Source: Anagrus nilaparvatae (lineage: Eukaryota; Arthropoda; Insecta; Hymenoptera; Mymaridae). Taken from it: DNA of 64,000 nt. The notes under the pieces were generated by a model, which was given only the letters and a program-made list of their open reading frames with translations, did no database searches and was not told the DNA's origin. Below are positions 54,340-64,000 of this stretch, piece by piece. The stretch covers positions 7,730,001 through 7,794,000 of the forward strand of contig JAKSXM010000263.1 in NCBI GenBank assembly GCA_022575985.1, given 5' to 3'. The stretch's first letter is position 1. Each line of letters begins with the position of its first letter. The translations under genes and the position numbers were made by a program.

Positions 54340-57300
54340 ATGGCTCCTAAAATATCCTATTAGAAGCCGCTACTATCACAAAAAATAATTGTGATACACT
54401 TAACGCACCCTTAGAAGTAATTAAACTAACTGTTTAGCTATTAACCCAAGACATGATATAGGCGTTTCTCATCCATCTAAAGAGAATTTTTCAGATATAA
54501 AAAAGGATCAATTGAAAAACGATTTAATACATTTATCAAATCGATTGCAAAGACATACAATACATGGCAAACATTGCTTACGTTATCAAAGTCGTTTCAA
54601 TTTTCCGCAACCTCTAAAAACAAAAAGTTGCATAGACAATTCAGATGGGTATTTCAGATATCATCCAAAACGAAATAATCCATTAATACAACGATATAAT
54701 ACAATAATAGCATCGATTTGGCGAGCAAATACAGATTTCTCACCGATTGTCTCTGAACAAGCTGTATATTATTACATCGCCAACTACGCATCAAAGGGTG
54801 AAAAAATTTCAAAAAATTTGTAGGAATGTTTGAACGAAATTTGCCAATCGATGTCAGATAATTTACACGCAAAAACAGCAATTTAAAAATTATTTATTTC
54901 TACTTTAAATGAACGTGATTACAGTGCACATGAAGTAATACATTTACTCATGAGTTGGCCTCTTTATTAAAGTAATAAAAGGTAATACCACAGTTCACGA
55001 ACATATGTTACATTAGTTATACAAGATGAAGAATGGAAATCAGTTAAGGTATTAATTCAATATATTAATTGTTAAAATAAATTATTTTAAAATTTTGTTC
55101 ATTTTAGATATGCAACGAAACTAAAGAAATTTTGGAAGCAAATGATTCAACATTAATTGAGACATATAAAATAAGTCCACCTGAACTTGAGGATTTAAAT
55201 TTGATAAATTTTTGTAAACACTACAGAGTTTACAAAAATAAATTTATAAAAAGACGAAAAGAATGCATTGTAAGAATATTTCCGAAAATAAACCTTGTTG
55301 ACAATGAAACAGAAGATGAAAAATATTATAAGTTACATTGTATTTTAAATGTATCATTTAGAAATAATAAGAATGATATTCTAATTAATAATGTAAATCA
55401 TGATTCATGGAAGGAACTATATAATTCTTTAAACATTAGTGAAGAAAATGAAATAAATTTACATGAATATGAAGAAACAGATGAAATTCCTGAATCCTTA
55501 AATGATGACATGGTTAGAAATCCATTTTAATATTTATCTGGATACTGTGAAAATATTGATAACATTGAATTAGGAAAATGACAAATTGATATATGCTACG
55601 ATTGGAATATAACAGACAAAAATATACAATCTAAAGATGATATTGAAAATTTTTAAAAAAATTATAAATCAGATAATTCAAACAAACAAAATTCAGATGA
55701 CGAGAAAAAAAATATACAATTTACAGAAGATCAACAAGAAGTTTTAAACTGTTTAAAAGGACAAATAGACGCGATTAAAAATAATACATTAACATCCAAT
55801 ATGATCAAAAGAGTAATAGTACAAGGAAAAGCAGGATCAGGAAAAAACACAGTAATAAAAGAAATGGTAAAAATGATAACATCTGCTTTCGAGGAAGATG
55901 CAGTCAAAATCGGAGCACGTACTGGCATGGCTGCTGTAAATGTATATGGAAAAACATATCACTCATTACTACGATTACCTTTAATAATGAATATTAATTA
56001 ATATTCAAAATTTATTGTATCGCTCGATGACAAGGAGAGTATTTCAATTAATTTATAAACAATTTGGTTCATTAGAAAATCAAAATGCCAAAAAACTACA
56101 AACTGAATTAAAAAATTTGATATTTCTGTTTATTGACGAAATGTCATTAATAGGTTTACGTACTTTATATCAAATAGAATCACGGTGTAGAGAAATTTTT
56201 GCTAACGAAATTGATGAACCTTTTGGTGGAATAATAATATACTTATTCGGAGATTATAACCAATTAACGCCGGTAGGAGATACGGCAATATATAGTCCAA
56301 AAAAATTTACTGACAAAATGCAATCGCAAGGAGAACTTGTTTTTAAACAATTTCAGAAATATTTATGTTTACAAAATGCACACCGAAGGAAATCAAACCC
56401 CATATTCAAAATTATTAGATGAAATAGCAAATGCAGAATTGTCGCAGGAAAATTACGAAGCACTGCATAATAGACGAGAATCTATAATACCTAAAAACGA
56501 ATTGGATATGTTTGAAAATGCAATACATTTTTACCCAAAATGCATACAAGTAGATGCACATAACGAAAAACATTTGAAAAACACAGGAAACCCAGTAGCT
56601 CGAATTGTAGCCACAAATGCACCTAATGTAGCCATTTGTTGTTCAGATGAAAAAGCATCAGGGTTACAAAATGTTTTATACTTATCTAAAAATTGTCGTG
56701 TCGTTAGGGGCAAACTTATGAACTGAAGGAGGTTTAATAAATGGTACTTTAGGATATGTGAGAGAAATAATTTATGCTGAAAATAATTCACCACCGCAAT
56801 TACCAGAAGCTATCATGGTAGAATTTGATAATTATAAAGGATCCTATTTATATAAAAATCTATTTCCAATAATATACAATGCAGCCGAATACAAATACCA
56901 CTTATGTCATCATATTCAATAACCATACATAAATCCCAAGGCCAAACTATTCATAAAATGTTTCTCCATATTGGAGACAGTGAAAGGCAATTAGGTACCA
57001 CTTACGTAGGATTAAGTAGAATTAAATCAATAAACGATTTAATTCTAATAAAAGATTACTACAAATATAGATACGACTCTATTCGACTATGTGCTTCTTT
57101 TAAAGACAAACAAAAGTTTTTACACAAATTGAAAAACGATATCCACTAAAATATAAAAATAATTAAAAAAAATTATATTCAATTTCATGCATTAATAATT
57201 CAATAAATTATATTTTTTTTCATTTATATGCCTAAATTTATTTTAAAAAACAATACAATTACTTCTAGACCAAATAAACTATATATACGATAAAATAATA

Positions 57301-57449
57301 CAGATGATTAAATACGAAACTATTAATTTTTAACTTGGGATATTTTTAAATAAAAAATAATAATATGATGATTTAAAAAAAATTATAAAATAAATCAAAA
57401 AATTTTCTATAGCTTCGCTCAGTCTTATACTCGTCCCGGGTAATCTAGT
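54340..57449 (+). pseudogene. Autonomous Helitron Rep/Pif1-type helicase gene, broken
   Basis: HUH-Rep plus SF1 helicase genes drive rolling-circle Helitron transposition. Pieces: a Rep part at 54512-54823 with LRYQSRFNFPQP and AVYYYIANYASKGEK, which holds the YxxxYxxK catalytic tyrosine motif; a linker at 55132-55530; helicase motif I VQGKAGSGKNTVI at 55825; motif II LFIDEMSLIG at about 56130; motif III FGDYNQLTPVGD at 56247; late motifs SITIHKSQGQTI and TTYVGLSRIKS at 56910-57020. At least five frame changes separate the parts, and much of the Rep N-terminus is lost. A possible 3' end CTAG|T lies at 57445-57449 after a CCCGGG-containing stretch. Confidence 0.8.
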
Positions 57450-57515
57450 TAATTTTCTATTAGCTTAAACATTTTTCATTAAAATTTATAATTTTTGTTT
57501 ACAGTTTATATTATT

Positions 57516-58165
57516 ACTAGCAAAAGTTGGAGGGGGGGCTCTGCCCCCCTGTGTCGCATTTACTTCTGTTTCTGTTGCTTCAAAAAATCATTTTTCACTG
57601 CAAATTTATAATTATGCAAACACATTCAGATTTTTCAGATGAGGCTCATCCCCTCCAGTTCACATTTACTTCATTATTTTTCTGTTGCTTAAGGGGCCGG
57701 TAAGGTACAGTTATCGACGTTAGTTATTTTGAAATAATTAATTTTGTTGTTAATATAAAAATTTGAATTTTATTTCATTCACTCCGTAATTGAATTCTGC
57801 GTTGATTAAAAAAAAAATTTGTAAATAGCTCAAAATTTAATAGGAAAAAAGTTGGATTTTCTAAAATTGCCTTTTAAAATCGGGAAATCCAACTTTTTTC
57901 CTAGTGAATTTTGTGCTATTTACAAAATTTTGTTTTTTAATCGACGCAGAATTTAATTACGGAGTGGATGAAATAAAATTCAAATTTTTATATTAACAAC
58001 AAAATTAATTATTTCAAAAAAATTAATGTCGGTAACTGTTCTAACTTACCAACCCGTTAAAAAAATTATGTTTCACTACAAATATATAATTATGTAAACT
58101 CATTCAAACTATTCAGAGCAGCCTAGGTGAAACATTATTGAAAAATTATAGGTTCTGATTCTAGA
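57516..58165 (-). mobile_element. Helitron-type element family C, minus strand, split by a MITE
   Basis: Read on the minus strand it ends GGGGGCAGAGCCCCCCC, TCCAACTTTTGCTAGT, with CTAG|T at 57516. The body (GCAAACACATTCAGA, TTTCAGATGAGGC) matches 61190-61290 and, inverted, 19400-19500. The TTAA-flanked MITE at 57693-58056 interrupts it. Confidence 0.6.
57693..58056. mobile_element. 364-bp palindromic MITE with TTAA target duplication (piggyBac-like)
   Basis: Flanked by TTAA at 57689-57692 and 58057-58060. Ends GGGGCCGGTAAGGTACAGTT and, inward from the right, CGGGTTGGTAAGTTAGAACA. The whole element is one long imperfect palindrome (AAATCCAACTTTTTTCCTA centre), so its transcript would fold into a ~180-bp hairpin. 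TTAA duplication points to the piggyBac superfamily. No coding sequence. Confidence 0.8.
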
Positions 58166-58545
58166 TTTAGAAAAATTATAGATTTTGATTCTCTAGTTAC
58201 AATAGAGAAAATAAAAAAATTTACTTTTGTACGTATAAATTAATGCCAAATTGAGTAATAACAATTGAGACAGTAAAACTTCATCATATTTTTCAGATAT
58301 TTTATTTTTTAACCAAAAATTTCAAAAAATTTTATTTATCCCAAAAATAGTAAAAATTGAATATTTCCAAAAGTACGAAACCTGAATCGCAAAACTATAG
58401 CTTATGTTATCCGCAGACTTTTATTCTTTATTATGACACCGGTTTCATGTCAATTGGTTCGGCGGTTCTTGAGTCATTAGGGTACAGACAGACAGACAGA
58501 CAAATAAATTTTCAAAATTATATAGTATTAAGATATGTATATATA
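58166..58545 (+). repeat. Dispersed repeat with CAAAACTATGGCCTATG-type core, copies 1-2
   Basis: Shared with 61640-61860 and 62030-62220: GTAATA-CAATTG, TTTTTCAGATATTTTA, AAAATTGAATAT-TCCAAAAG, GCAAAACTATAGC and CCGCAGACTTTT. Here it continues into GAGTCATTAGGGTACAGACA, which recurs at 61091, and a GACA tetranucleotide run. A partial second copy begins at 58560. Confidence 0.65.
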
Positions 58546-58753
58546 GATCTATAATTGACTGAACCAAGTAATACCAATTGCGACATTAAAATTTTTACAT
58601 ATTTTTCAGATATTTCACTTTTTAACCAAATTTTCAAAAAATTTAATTTTTTCCAAAAATAGTTTAAATTTGAAAATTTTCTTTATTATTATTGGGTAAA
58701 TGAAAATAAAGACAATCAAAAATGGAAAAAATTTAGAAATAATTTATTTATTT

Positions 58754-58787
58754 CGACGTTTCGAAAGCTCAAGCTTTCATTATCAGG
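58754..58787 (-). other. Stem-loop + GAAACGTC motif (hammerhead/PLE-like), copy 4
   Basis: Minus strand: CCTGATAAT, then GAAAGC-TTGA-GCTTTC, then GAAACGTCG. This is the closest of the four to a minimal hammerhead (CUGAUGA, stem II, GAAAC, GUC), with a single change at the position equivalent to the catalytic G8 (A here). Small hammerheads of this form are known at the ends of Penelope-like elements. No RT gene is nearby. Confidence 0.45.
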
Positions 58788-58912
58788 AAATTCTGTAACA
58801 ATTATATAATTATAAATTAATAACATATTGTTTCTAATTATACAAAAAATTTTTTAAAAATTTTAATTTTTACTTACATATAACTTTTATAAAAATAGGT
58901 AACCAAACCAGA

Positions 58913-59085
58913 GCTGGGCATATACGGCAATTTTGGCACGCTGTAACCGTATGCCGTATAGACGGTTTTTGTGCATAAGGACCCGTATGTTACTTGAACC
59001 GTATATACGATAACCAGCATACGGGACCGTATGCACACTAGCAGTATATACGGTTAACACTATACGGAAGCCTTATGCATCTCAG
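58913..59085 (+). repeat. Second cluster of CCGTATATACGG-like motifs
   Basis: GTATGCCGTATAGACGG, CCGTATATACG, GGGACCGTATGC, CAGTATATACGG and ACACTATACGG occur within 170 bp, the same motif family as in the palindrome at 28363-33488. Two unlinked clusters show it is a dispersed repeat. Confidence 0.6.
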
Positions 59086-59120
59086 CCATATATATATAAA
59101 TCTTTAATTATGTGTGTATT

Positions 59121-60752
59121 TGGGCATATCTCACCAAGTGGTTATATTGCATATATGAGAGCTTTAATGAAAATCCAGCTTTCTGTTTCAAAAAAAAATT
59201 ATTGAAATTTATTTATATATATTTCTTCTCAAGCCTCAACAAATTTTTTTGCCTAATTTCGTTAATTATTATGAAATAACAACCTTGGAATGATTCGAAA
59301 CCCTAATATTTTGTTGGTAACCTTGTTAAGTTTTTTAAATTCTTAACATTACAGTGGGAATGCCGTAAATCATTTGCCTTTTTATAAATAGATTTTGATA
59401 AATTAATAATATATTTAATTTCTTCACATAATTAAAACAGTGTGCTCCTTTTCTAAAAAAAATTCTGCCAGCCGAAACATTGGTAACCACATTTTCAAAT
59501 AAATACGATCAAAGAAAGTTTTTTAAGCCACAAATGAATGCCGTGAACAATTTTTATTTCTAACTATTGTGAAAATTCTCTACAATGTTTCACAATTCGA
59601 AAGTGCTTTGAGAAAAACTGGTGCCTCCAATAATTTAGTAGATATCGACACCAAAAGGCTTTTTTGACGATGCGTAATTTTGGTACTAAAATCACATTTT
59701 TTAATGGCACTTGTTCAATGTTTAAAAAATCTTCGCAAAATCTTTTGTGATTTATGTAAAATGTTATAAGATTTCAGTTAAAAAAAACGGCATAGCTTGA
59801 TTCAATGCGTTCTATGTATAAACCTCAGTTTTATATAAAATAATCGTACAATTTAGAAGCGTTGTTTACCAATAATCTAAAAATAACAAACGTGTAAGAA
59901 CTACCTATATTTCATTCTTAGTTCCAAAAAGATGTTTTTGATTTAAATTTAGTGCTTTAAAAAAATAAATAAAATTATGTAGTTGTAGGTCATACTTAGT
60001 GGATCATTAAAATCTATATTTCAAGAAAAATACATTTTGAAAAAAATCAAAAACTCTTAAAAAATGTTTGAAAAATCATAAAAGGGACAACTAAATGATT
60101 TAATAAATTATAATAAGATAATGCGATCATATTTTAACCAGTGGCGGCTTCAGAAAAGGGCCTAAGGGGGTGGGGCGCTTAAGCAAAATTTTGTATGTTT
60201 TCTTATGAAATTTGTATAAAAAAACAAAATTATGAATAAAAAACATGCATTTTTTGGAGCTCAGGGGAGGCAATTACCCTTACCACCCCCCTTTTGATTT
60301 CCCATGATTTTAGCAGTAACTTTAACGTTAACTATATTTTAGGCTTTATGTGAGCAATCCGAGGAGCAATGAGTTAAAGATTCAGGGAGCTAAGCCTAGC
60401 TATACCTACAGCGCAGTCTGTAGATTATTTAATTTTTTGTTTATAAAAAAATTGAAAATTTATCTTCTTATCATTGGTTTTTGGACATAAATAAAATTTA
60501 TTGTTATATACCTCTATATTTTCCATTATTTATTGAGAACTAATTTCATCATTTAGTAATTATAACCTTAAATATATTTTTTAATTTAAGAAGTTCATTT
60601 ATCAAACGCCGTAGCTTAAAATTAAGTTACGCAAAGAAAATCTTAATTTTTATTGTTTTATTAAACTTCTGTCCAAATTTCGTTATTGTGCTCTCAAAAA
60701 TAAAATTTATTTTATAAAATCAGAAATATAACCACTTGGTGAGATATGCCCA
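59121..60752. mobile_element. 1.63-kb element with 28-bp TIRs
   Basis: TGGGCATATCTCACCAAGTG at 59121 and its reverse complement CACTTGGTGAGATATGCCCA at 60733-60752, with a further GTTATATT inward, give a ~28-bp inverted repeat. It sits in an ATATAAATCTTTAATTATG context shared with the Helitron B repeats at 221 and 1580. Flanks TAT/TAT are compatible with a short duplication but not decisive. Interior AT-rich; no transposase recognised. Confidence 0.65.
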
Positions 60753-61149
60753 TATATACTTTAAATATACTTTATATGTTATTTTATGAATATAGTTATT
60801 TATTTTTGATGTTATTAATTACTAAAAACAAAAAAAGTTTCATAATTGATACGTTTTTAAGCGCATGCAAATAAAACATTTTTTTGAATAATAATTATAA
60901 TAATCTTATGTATATAAATATAGAAGAACAGCGCGCGCACTTTCTTCAAGCAAATCGCAGGAAGAAAAAAACTTAAACCTGTAAAACGCTTGATCAAAAA
61001 ATTTCATCGTGCAAATCACTGGTATACCGCTAAAATAGACGAAGAGAATAATTCTTCCAGCAATATAGTCGTTGGGCTTCGCTCAGTGTACTTGAGTCAT
61101 TAGGGTACAGACAGACAGACAGACAAATAAATTTTTAAATATATATAGT
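60753..61149. other. Spacer with a GACA run
   Basis: No gene. A GCGCGCGCAC stretch lies at 60932, GGGCTTCGCTCAGT at 61074 resembles other Helitron-associated hairpins, and the GGGTACAGACAGACAGACAG run is shared with 58480. Confidence 0.45.
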
Positions 61150-61300
61150 ACTAACAAAAGTTGGAGGGGGGGCTCAACCCCCCCTGTATTGCATTTACTT
61201 CTGTTTTTGTTGCTTAAGGAAACCAGGTTTCACTGTAAATTTTTAAGTATGCAAACACATTCAGAGTTTTCAGAGGAGCCTAGTTCTGTCCATAGTAAAG
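61150..61300 (-). mobile_element. Helitron-type 3' terminus, family C, second minus copy (decayed)
   Basis: Minus-strand end GGGGGTTGAGCCCCCCC, TCCAACTTTTG, then TTAGT instead of CTAGT at 61150-61154. The body matches 57540-57690 without the MITE and so serves as the empty site for that insertion. Confidence 0.55.
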
Positions 61301-61639
61301 TAATTATTGTTAATTACAGAAACATAATTAAAAAGGTATTGTAATCCTAAAGATAATTTTTTTCTTATGGAATCAATGCGTTTCTCCCGAACGAACAGAA
61401 TTTAGCATTTTAGTATTAGTATCTCGTGTACTGTTTTGGTACTATATAAATATAGAGACTTCAAGACCAGTTATGAATCATGTTAGTCGGCTAGTAATTT
61501 CATAATTTAAACTTTTTGTTATTAACTGGATATCAAATTTTTTCGGTATTTTTTAATCTAGTGAATTTAAGGCCGCCAATCACTGAAATTATTTACAAAT
61601 TTTTATTGAAATGTCCTTTTTTTATGCAAATTTATCTGA

Positions 61640-62220
61640 GTACGTATAAATTAGTGCCGAATCGAGTAATACCAATTGCGGCCGTAAAATTTTATCATAT
61701 TTAGAAGATATTTTAGTTTTTAATCAAAATTTCAAAAAATATTATTTTTTACAAAAATAATAAAAATTGAATATCTCCAAAAGTACGGTAGCTGAATTGC
61801 AAAACTATGGCCTATGTCATACGCAGACTTTTTTTCTATATTTTGACACTTCATTTTGACTTTTCATTGATTAGACCCTGATGATGAAACACATACACAC
61901 ACAGCCCAACAAATATTTGATTAAAAATACCATAAAAATAAAAAAATTTTAAAAATTTTTCAACCATCTTCAAAAATATTTTATAAAATTTTAAAGATAC
62001 TTCCATTTTGAATAAAAATTTAGGAGAATACGTAAGAATTGGTGCTAATCTAATACTACAAAGTGTGACAGTAAAATTTTTTGATATTCTCAAGACATTT
62101 CAATTTTTGTTAAAAATTTTAAAAAATTTTATTAAGTTCAAAAATACTAAAAATTGAATATCTCCAAAAGTATGATAGCTGCGTTGCAAAACTATGGCCT
62201 ATGTCACCCGCAGACTTTTT
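61640..62220 (+). repeat. Two tandem copies of the CAAAACTATGGCCTATG repeat
   Basis: Copies at about 61640-61850 and 62030-62220 share ATATCTCCAAAAGTA, GCAAAACTATGGCCTATGTC and CGCAGACTTTTT, separated by a diverged stretch. Period about 390 bp. Same family as 58166-58545. Confidence 0.65.
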
Positions 62221-62266
62221 AGGCACGATCACCCTATGTATGCAATACATAGATGAAATCGTGCCT
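62221..62266. other. 46-bp hairpin with perfect 9-bp outer arms
   Basis: AGGCACGAT at 62221 pairs with ATCGTGCCT at 62258; inside, CTATGTAT pairs with ATACATAG around a GCA loop. The arms are separated by small unequal bulges (CACC and ATGAA). It could be an element terminus, a cruciform site or a pre-miRNA-like hairpin; nothing decides. Confidence 0.5.
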
Positions 62267-62419
62267 TATAAGTTTGTCAGGTCAAAAAACGGAAAAGTTT
62301 CTAAATTGTCTAATTCGTGGAGAAATTTGGTCCCCAGGTCATTCCGATGCCTCTAAATGCTTATATTGCCTTGGTGTGTGTAGGGATGTATGTTCGAGAA
62401 AGTGTATCCTCAAGATCTC

Positions 62420-63085
62420 AGAACCTACTCGATGAATCAAAAATCCCTTAGACCACATTTTTTGAAACCAGATCTAGTTGCAGGGTTTTCAATTTCAAGT
62501 GATTTCATCAAGTCCTTGCAGAGAAATGTTCAAAAAACTGGTTTAAAATACCTAAAAATGAAGTAAAAATAGTAGATTTTTGGAACAACTCGATGATTAA
62601 AAAATCCCTTAGACCAAATTTTTTTAAATCAGATCTAGTTTCATGGTTTCCAATTTCAAGTGATTTCATCGAGTCCTTGCAGAGAAATGTCCAAAAAACT
62701 GATTTCCGTTACCTAAAAATGACCTAAAAATAGTAAACTTCTGGAACAACCCGATGAATAAAAAATCCCTTAGACCAAATTTTTTTAAATCAGATCTAGT
62801 TTCATGGTTTCCAATTTCAAGTGATTTCATCGAGTCCTTGCAGAGAAATGTCCAAAAAACTGATTTCCGTTACCTAAAAATGACCTAAAATAGTAAACTT
62901 CTGGAACAACTCGATGAATAAAAAATCCCTTAGACCAAATTTTTTTAAATCAGATCAAGTTTCACGGATTTCAATTTCAAGTGATTTCATCAAGTCCTTG
63001 CAGATAAATGTCCAAAAAACTGATTTCCGATAATACCTAAAAATTAACTAAACTAGGTAATTTTCTAGAACAACTCGTTGAATAA
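62420..63085 (+). repeat. ~162-bp tandem array, four units
   Basis: Units start near 62430, 62590, 62752 and 62913 and contain CGATGAATAAAAAATCCCTT, AATCAGATCTAGTTTCA, TTTCAAGTGATTTCATC and GTCCTTGCAGAGAAATGTCC. Units 2 and 3 are nearly identical; units 1 and 4 are more diverged, the usual pattern of array edges. Confidence 0.8.
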
Positions 63086-64000
63086 AAAAGAAGCTTGGTT
63101 CAAAGCTTGTTTTACAGCATCTAGTTGTGCTTTCATCAATTCAACTAAGCTTCATTCTGTTGTTGTCAGCTAATCACAAAAATACTGATTCCTGGTGCCA
63201 AAAAATGAACTTAAAAACCCTAAAAAAAAAGCAAATATCAGTAATAACTAGAGAAATAAAAATAAAATTTAGTACATATACACACTTAAAATATTACTTG
63301 AAAGGATAACTTAACAAATGTATTTGGAAACATCATTTTAATCATCACTTGTATAATACGTATTGCCATAAACACAATTCTAATGCTGAAAGATAAAAAC
63401 AAAGAAATTACGTTCTTTACATAAATTAAAAAAATATAATATAACATTTTATACTTATCTGAATCAAACTTTTGTTTATTTAACTATATCAACCCAAAGA
63501 ATTAAAAACATATCTGAAAAAAATAATAACAAATTTATAAACACATAGCCATTAACCTAGCGCAGTCGACTAGCAGACTAACCCTGGACTAACCTAACTA
63601 TACTACTTAAAGTCTTCTAGTTCAAATTTAAGCGCGGAATTTAAAACAACTTTTTATACTTTTTTTACTATTTTTTTAAAAACGTGGATAAAAATAATAA
63701 ATAATCTTATATAAATTTGTAAATTTATATTATTTTTAATTATTATTTTTATGCAAAATTTTTAAAAAGATGATACAGTAAGTTCTATTAAATTAAGTAC
63801 TCAAATTTAAACTAATACTTGTTTTTCAGCAGTATTGACTTTTAATTACCTTACAATAAGCATACATTGCTGTTAACAATTTTGTTATTATCTTTTCTCA
63901 GATAAAAATTAATATATTAAGGCACGCAGGTAGAATTTGATTTAGGTAATTAAAAAAATGTTAATATATTCTTTTTAAAGAATATGGGAAATTAAAATTA
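63086..64000. other. AT-rich end of window without recognisable gene
   Basis: No motif-bearing ORF or repeat found. A slightly GC-richer patch at 63545-63640 (CTAGCGCAGTCGACTAGCAG) has no coding frame of note. Confidence 0.45.

Overview
The window looks like AT-rich (roughly three quarters A+T) nuclear DNA of an arthropod, most likely an insect. The evidence is spliceosomal exons with a 55-bp intron, a DD41D IS630/Tc1/mariner-type transposase, many Helitron ends, several APE-type non-LTR retrotransposons, a Ty1/copia relic and a Polinton/Maverick-type DNA polymerase pseudogene. A hymenopteran is my first guess, but the sequence does not prove it. No prokaryotic operon, rRNA or CRISPR array is visible.

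The only likely host gene is on the minus strand and consists of four recognisable coding exons: 47586-47360, 27607-27485, 27429-27322 and 5255-5129. Splice sites and reading phases agree across two introns of about 20 kb and 22 kb. Almost everything from 5 to 47 kb would then be intron filled with nested repeats. A one-base phase conflict remains between the two middle exons.

Layout. 0-5 kb: Helitron-type repeat cluster (family B), a 5'-cut mariner-like transposase, 42-bp minisatellite split by a TIR element with AGCAC target duplication, and a ~280-bp degenerate tandem repeat. 7.8-13.3 kb: Polinton relic (integrase tail on minus; broken protein-primed DNA polymerase B on plus). 15-19.5 kb: tandem arrays and a fold-back element ending in a Helitron family C terminus. 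19.6-24.3 kb: nearly complete non-LTR retrotransposon on minus. 24.4-27.1 kb: Helitron family A with a nested family B copy and a fold-back. 28.4-33.5 kb: a ~5-kb palindromic structure whose arms carry tRNA-like segments and CCGTATATACGG-type repeats, with a 5'-truncated LINE at its centre. 33.7-34.7 kb: an unrecognised decayed gene with a candidate intron. 34.8-38.3 kb: a second non-LTR element (PHD-type gag, endonuclease, RT) cut by a fold-back. 40.3-42.0 kb: TIR element with TA duplication. 42.2-45.3 kb: copia relic. 45.3-46.9 kb: two R1-like LINE 3' ends. 48.3-57.5 kb: Helitron A copy, a ~160-bp tandem array, a 2.5-kb fold-back with an ATAT duplication and nested LINE fragment, and a broken autonomous Helitron Rep/helicase gene. 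57.5-64 kb: Helitron C copies, a TTAA-flanked palindromic MITE, a 1.6-kb TIR element, a 46-bp perfect-arm hairpin and a ~162-bp tandem array.

The mobile genes do not act together. They form a layered record of insertion inside what seems to be one very large gene. All coding parts of the mobile elements carry stops, frameshifts or truncations except the mariner-type ORF, which is open but lacks a visible start. All translations, repeat alignments and motif calls were made by eye.
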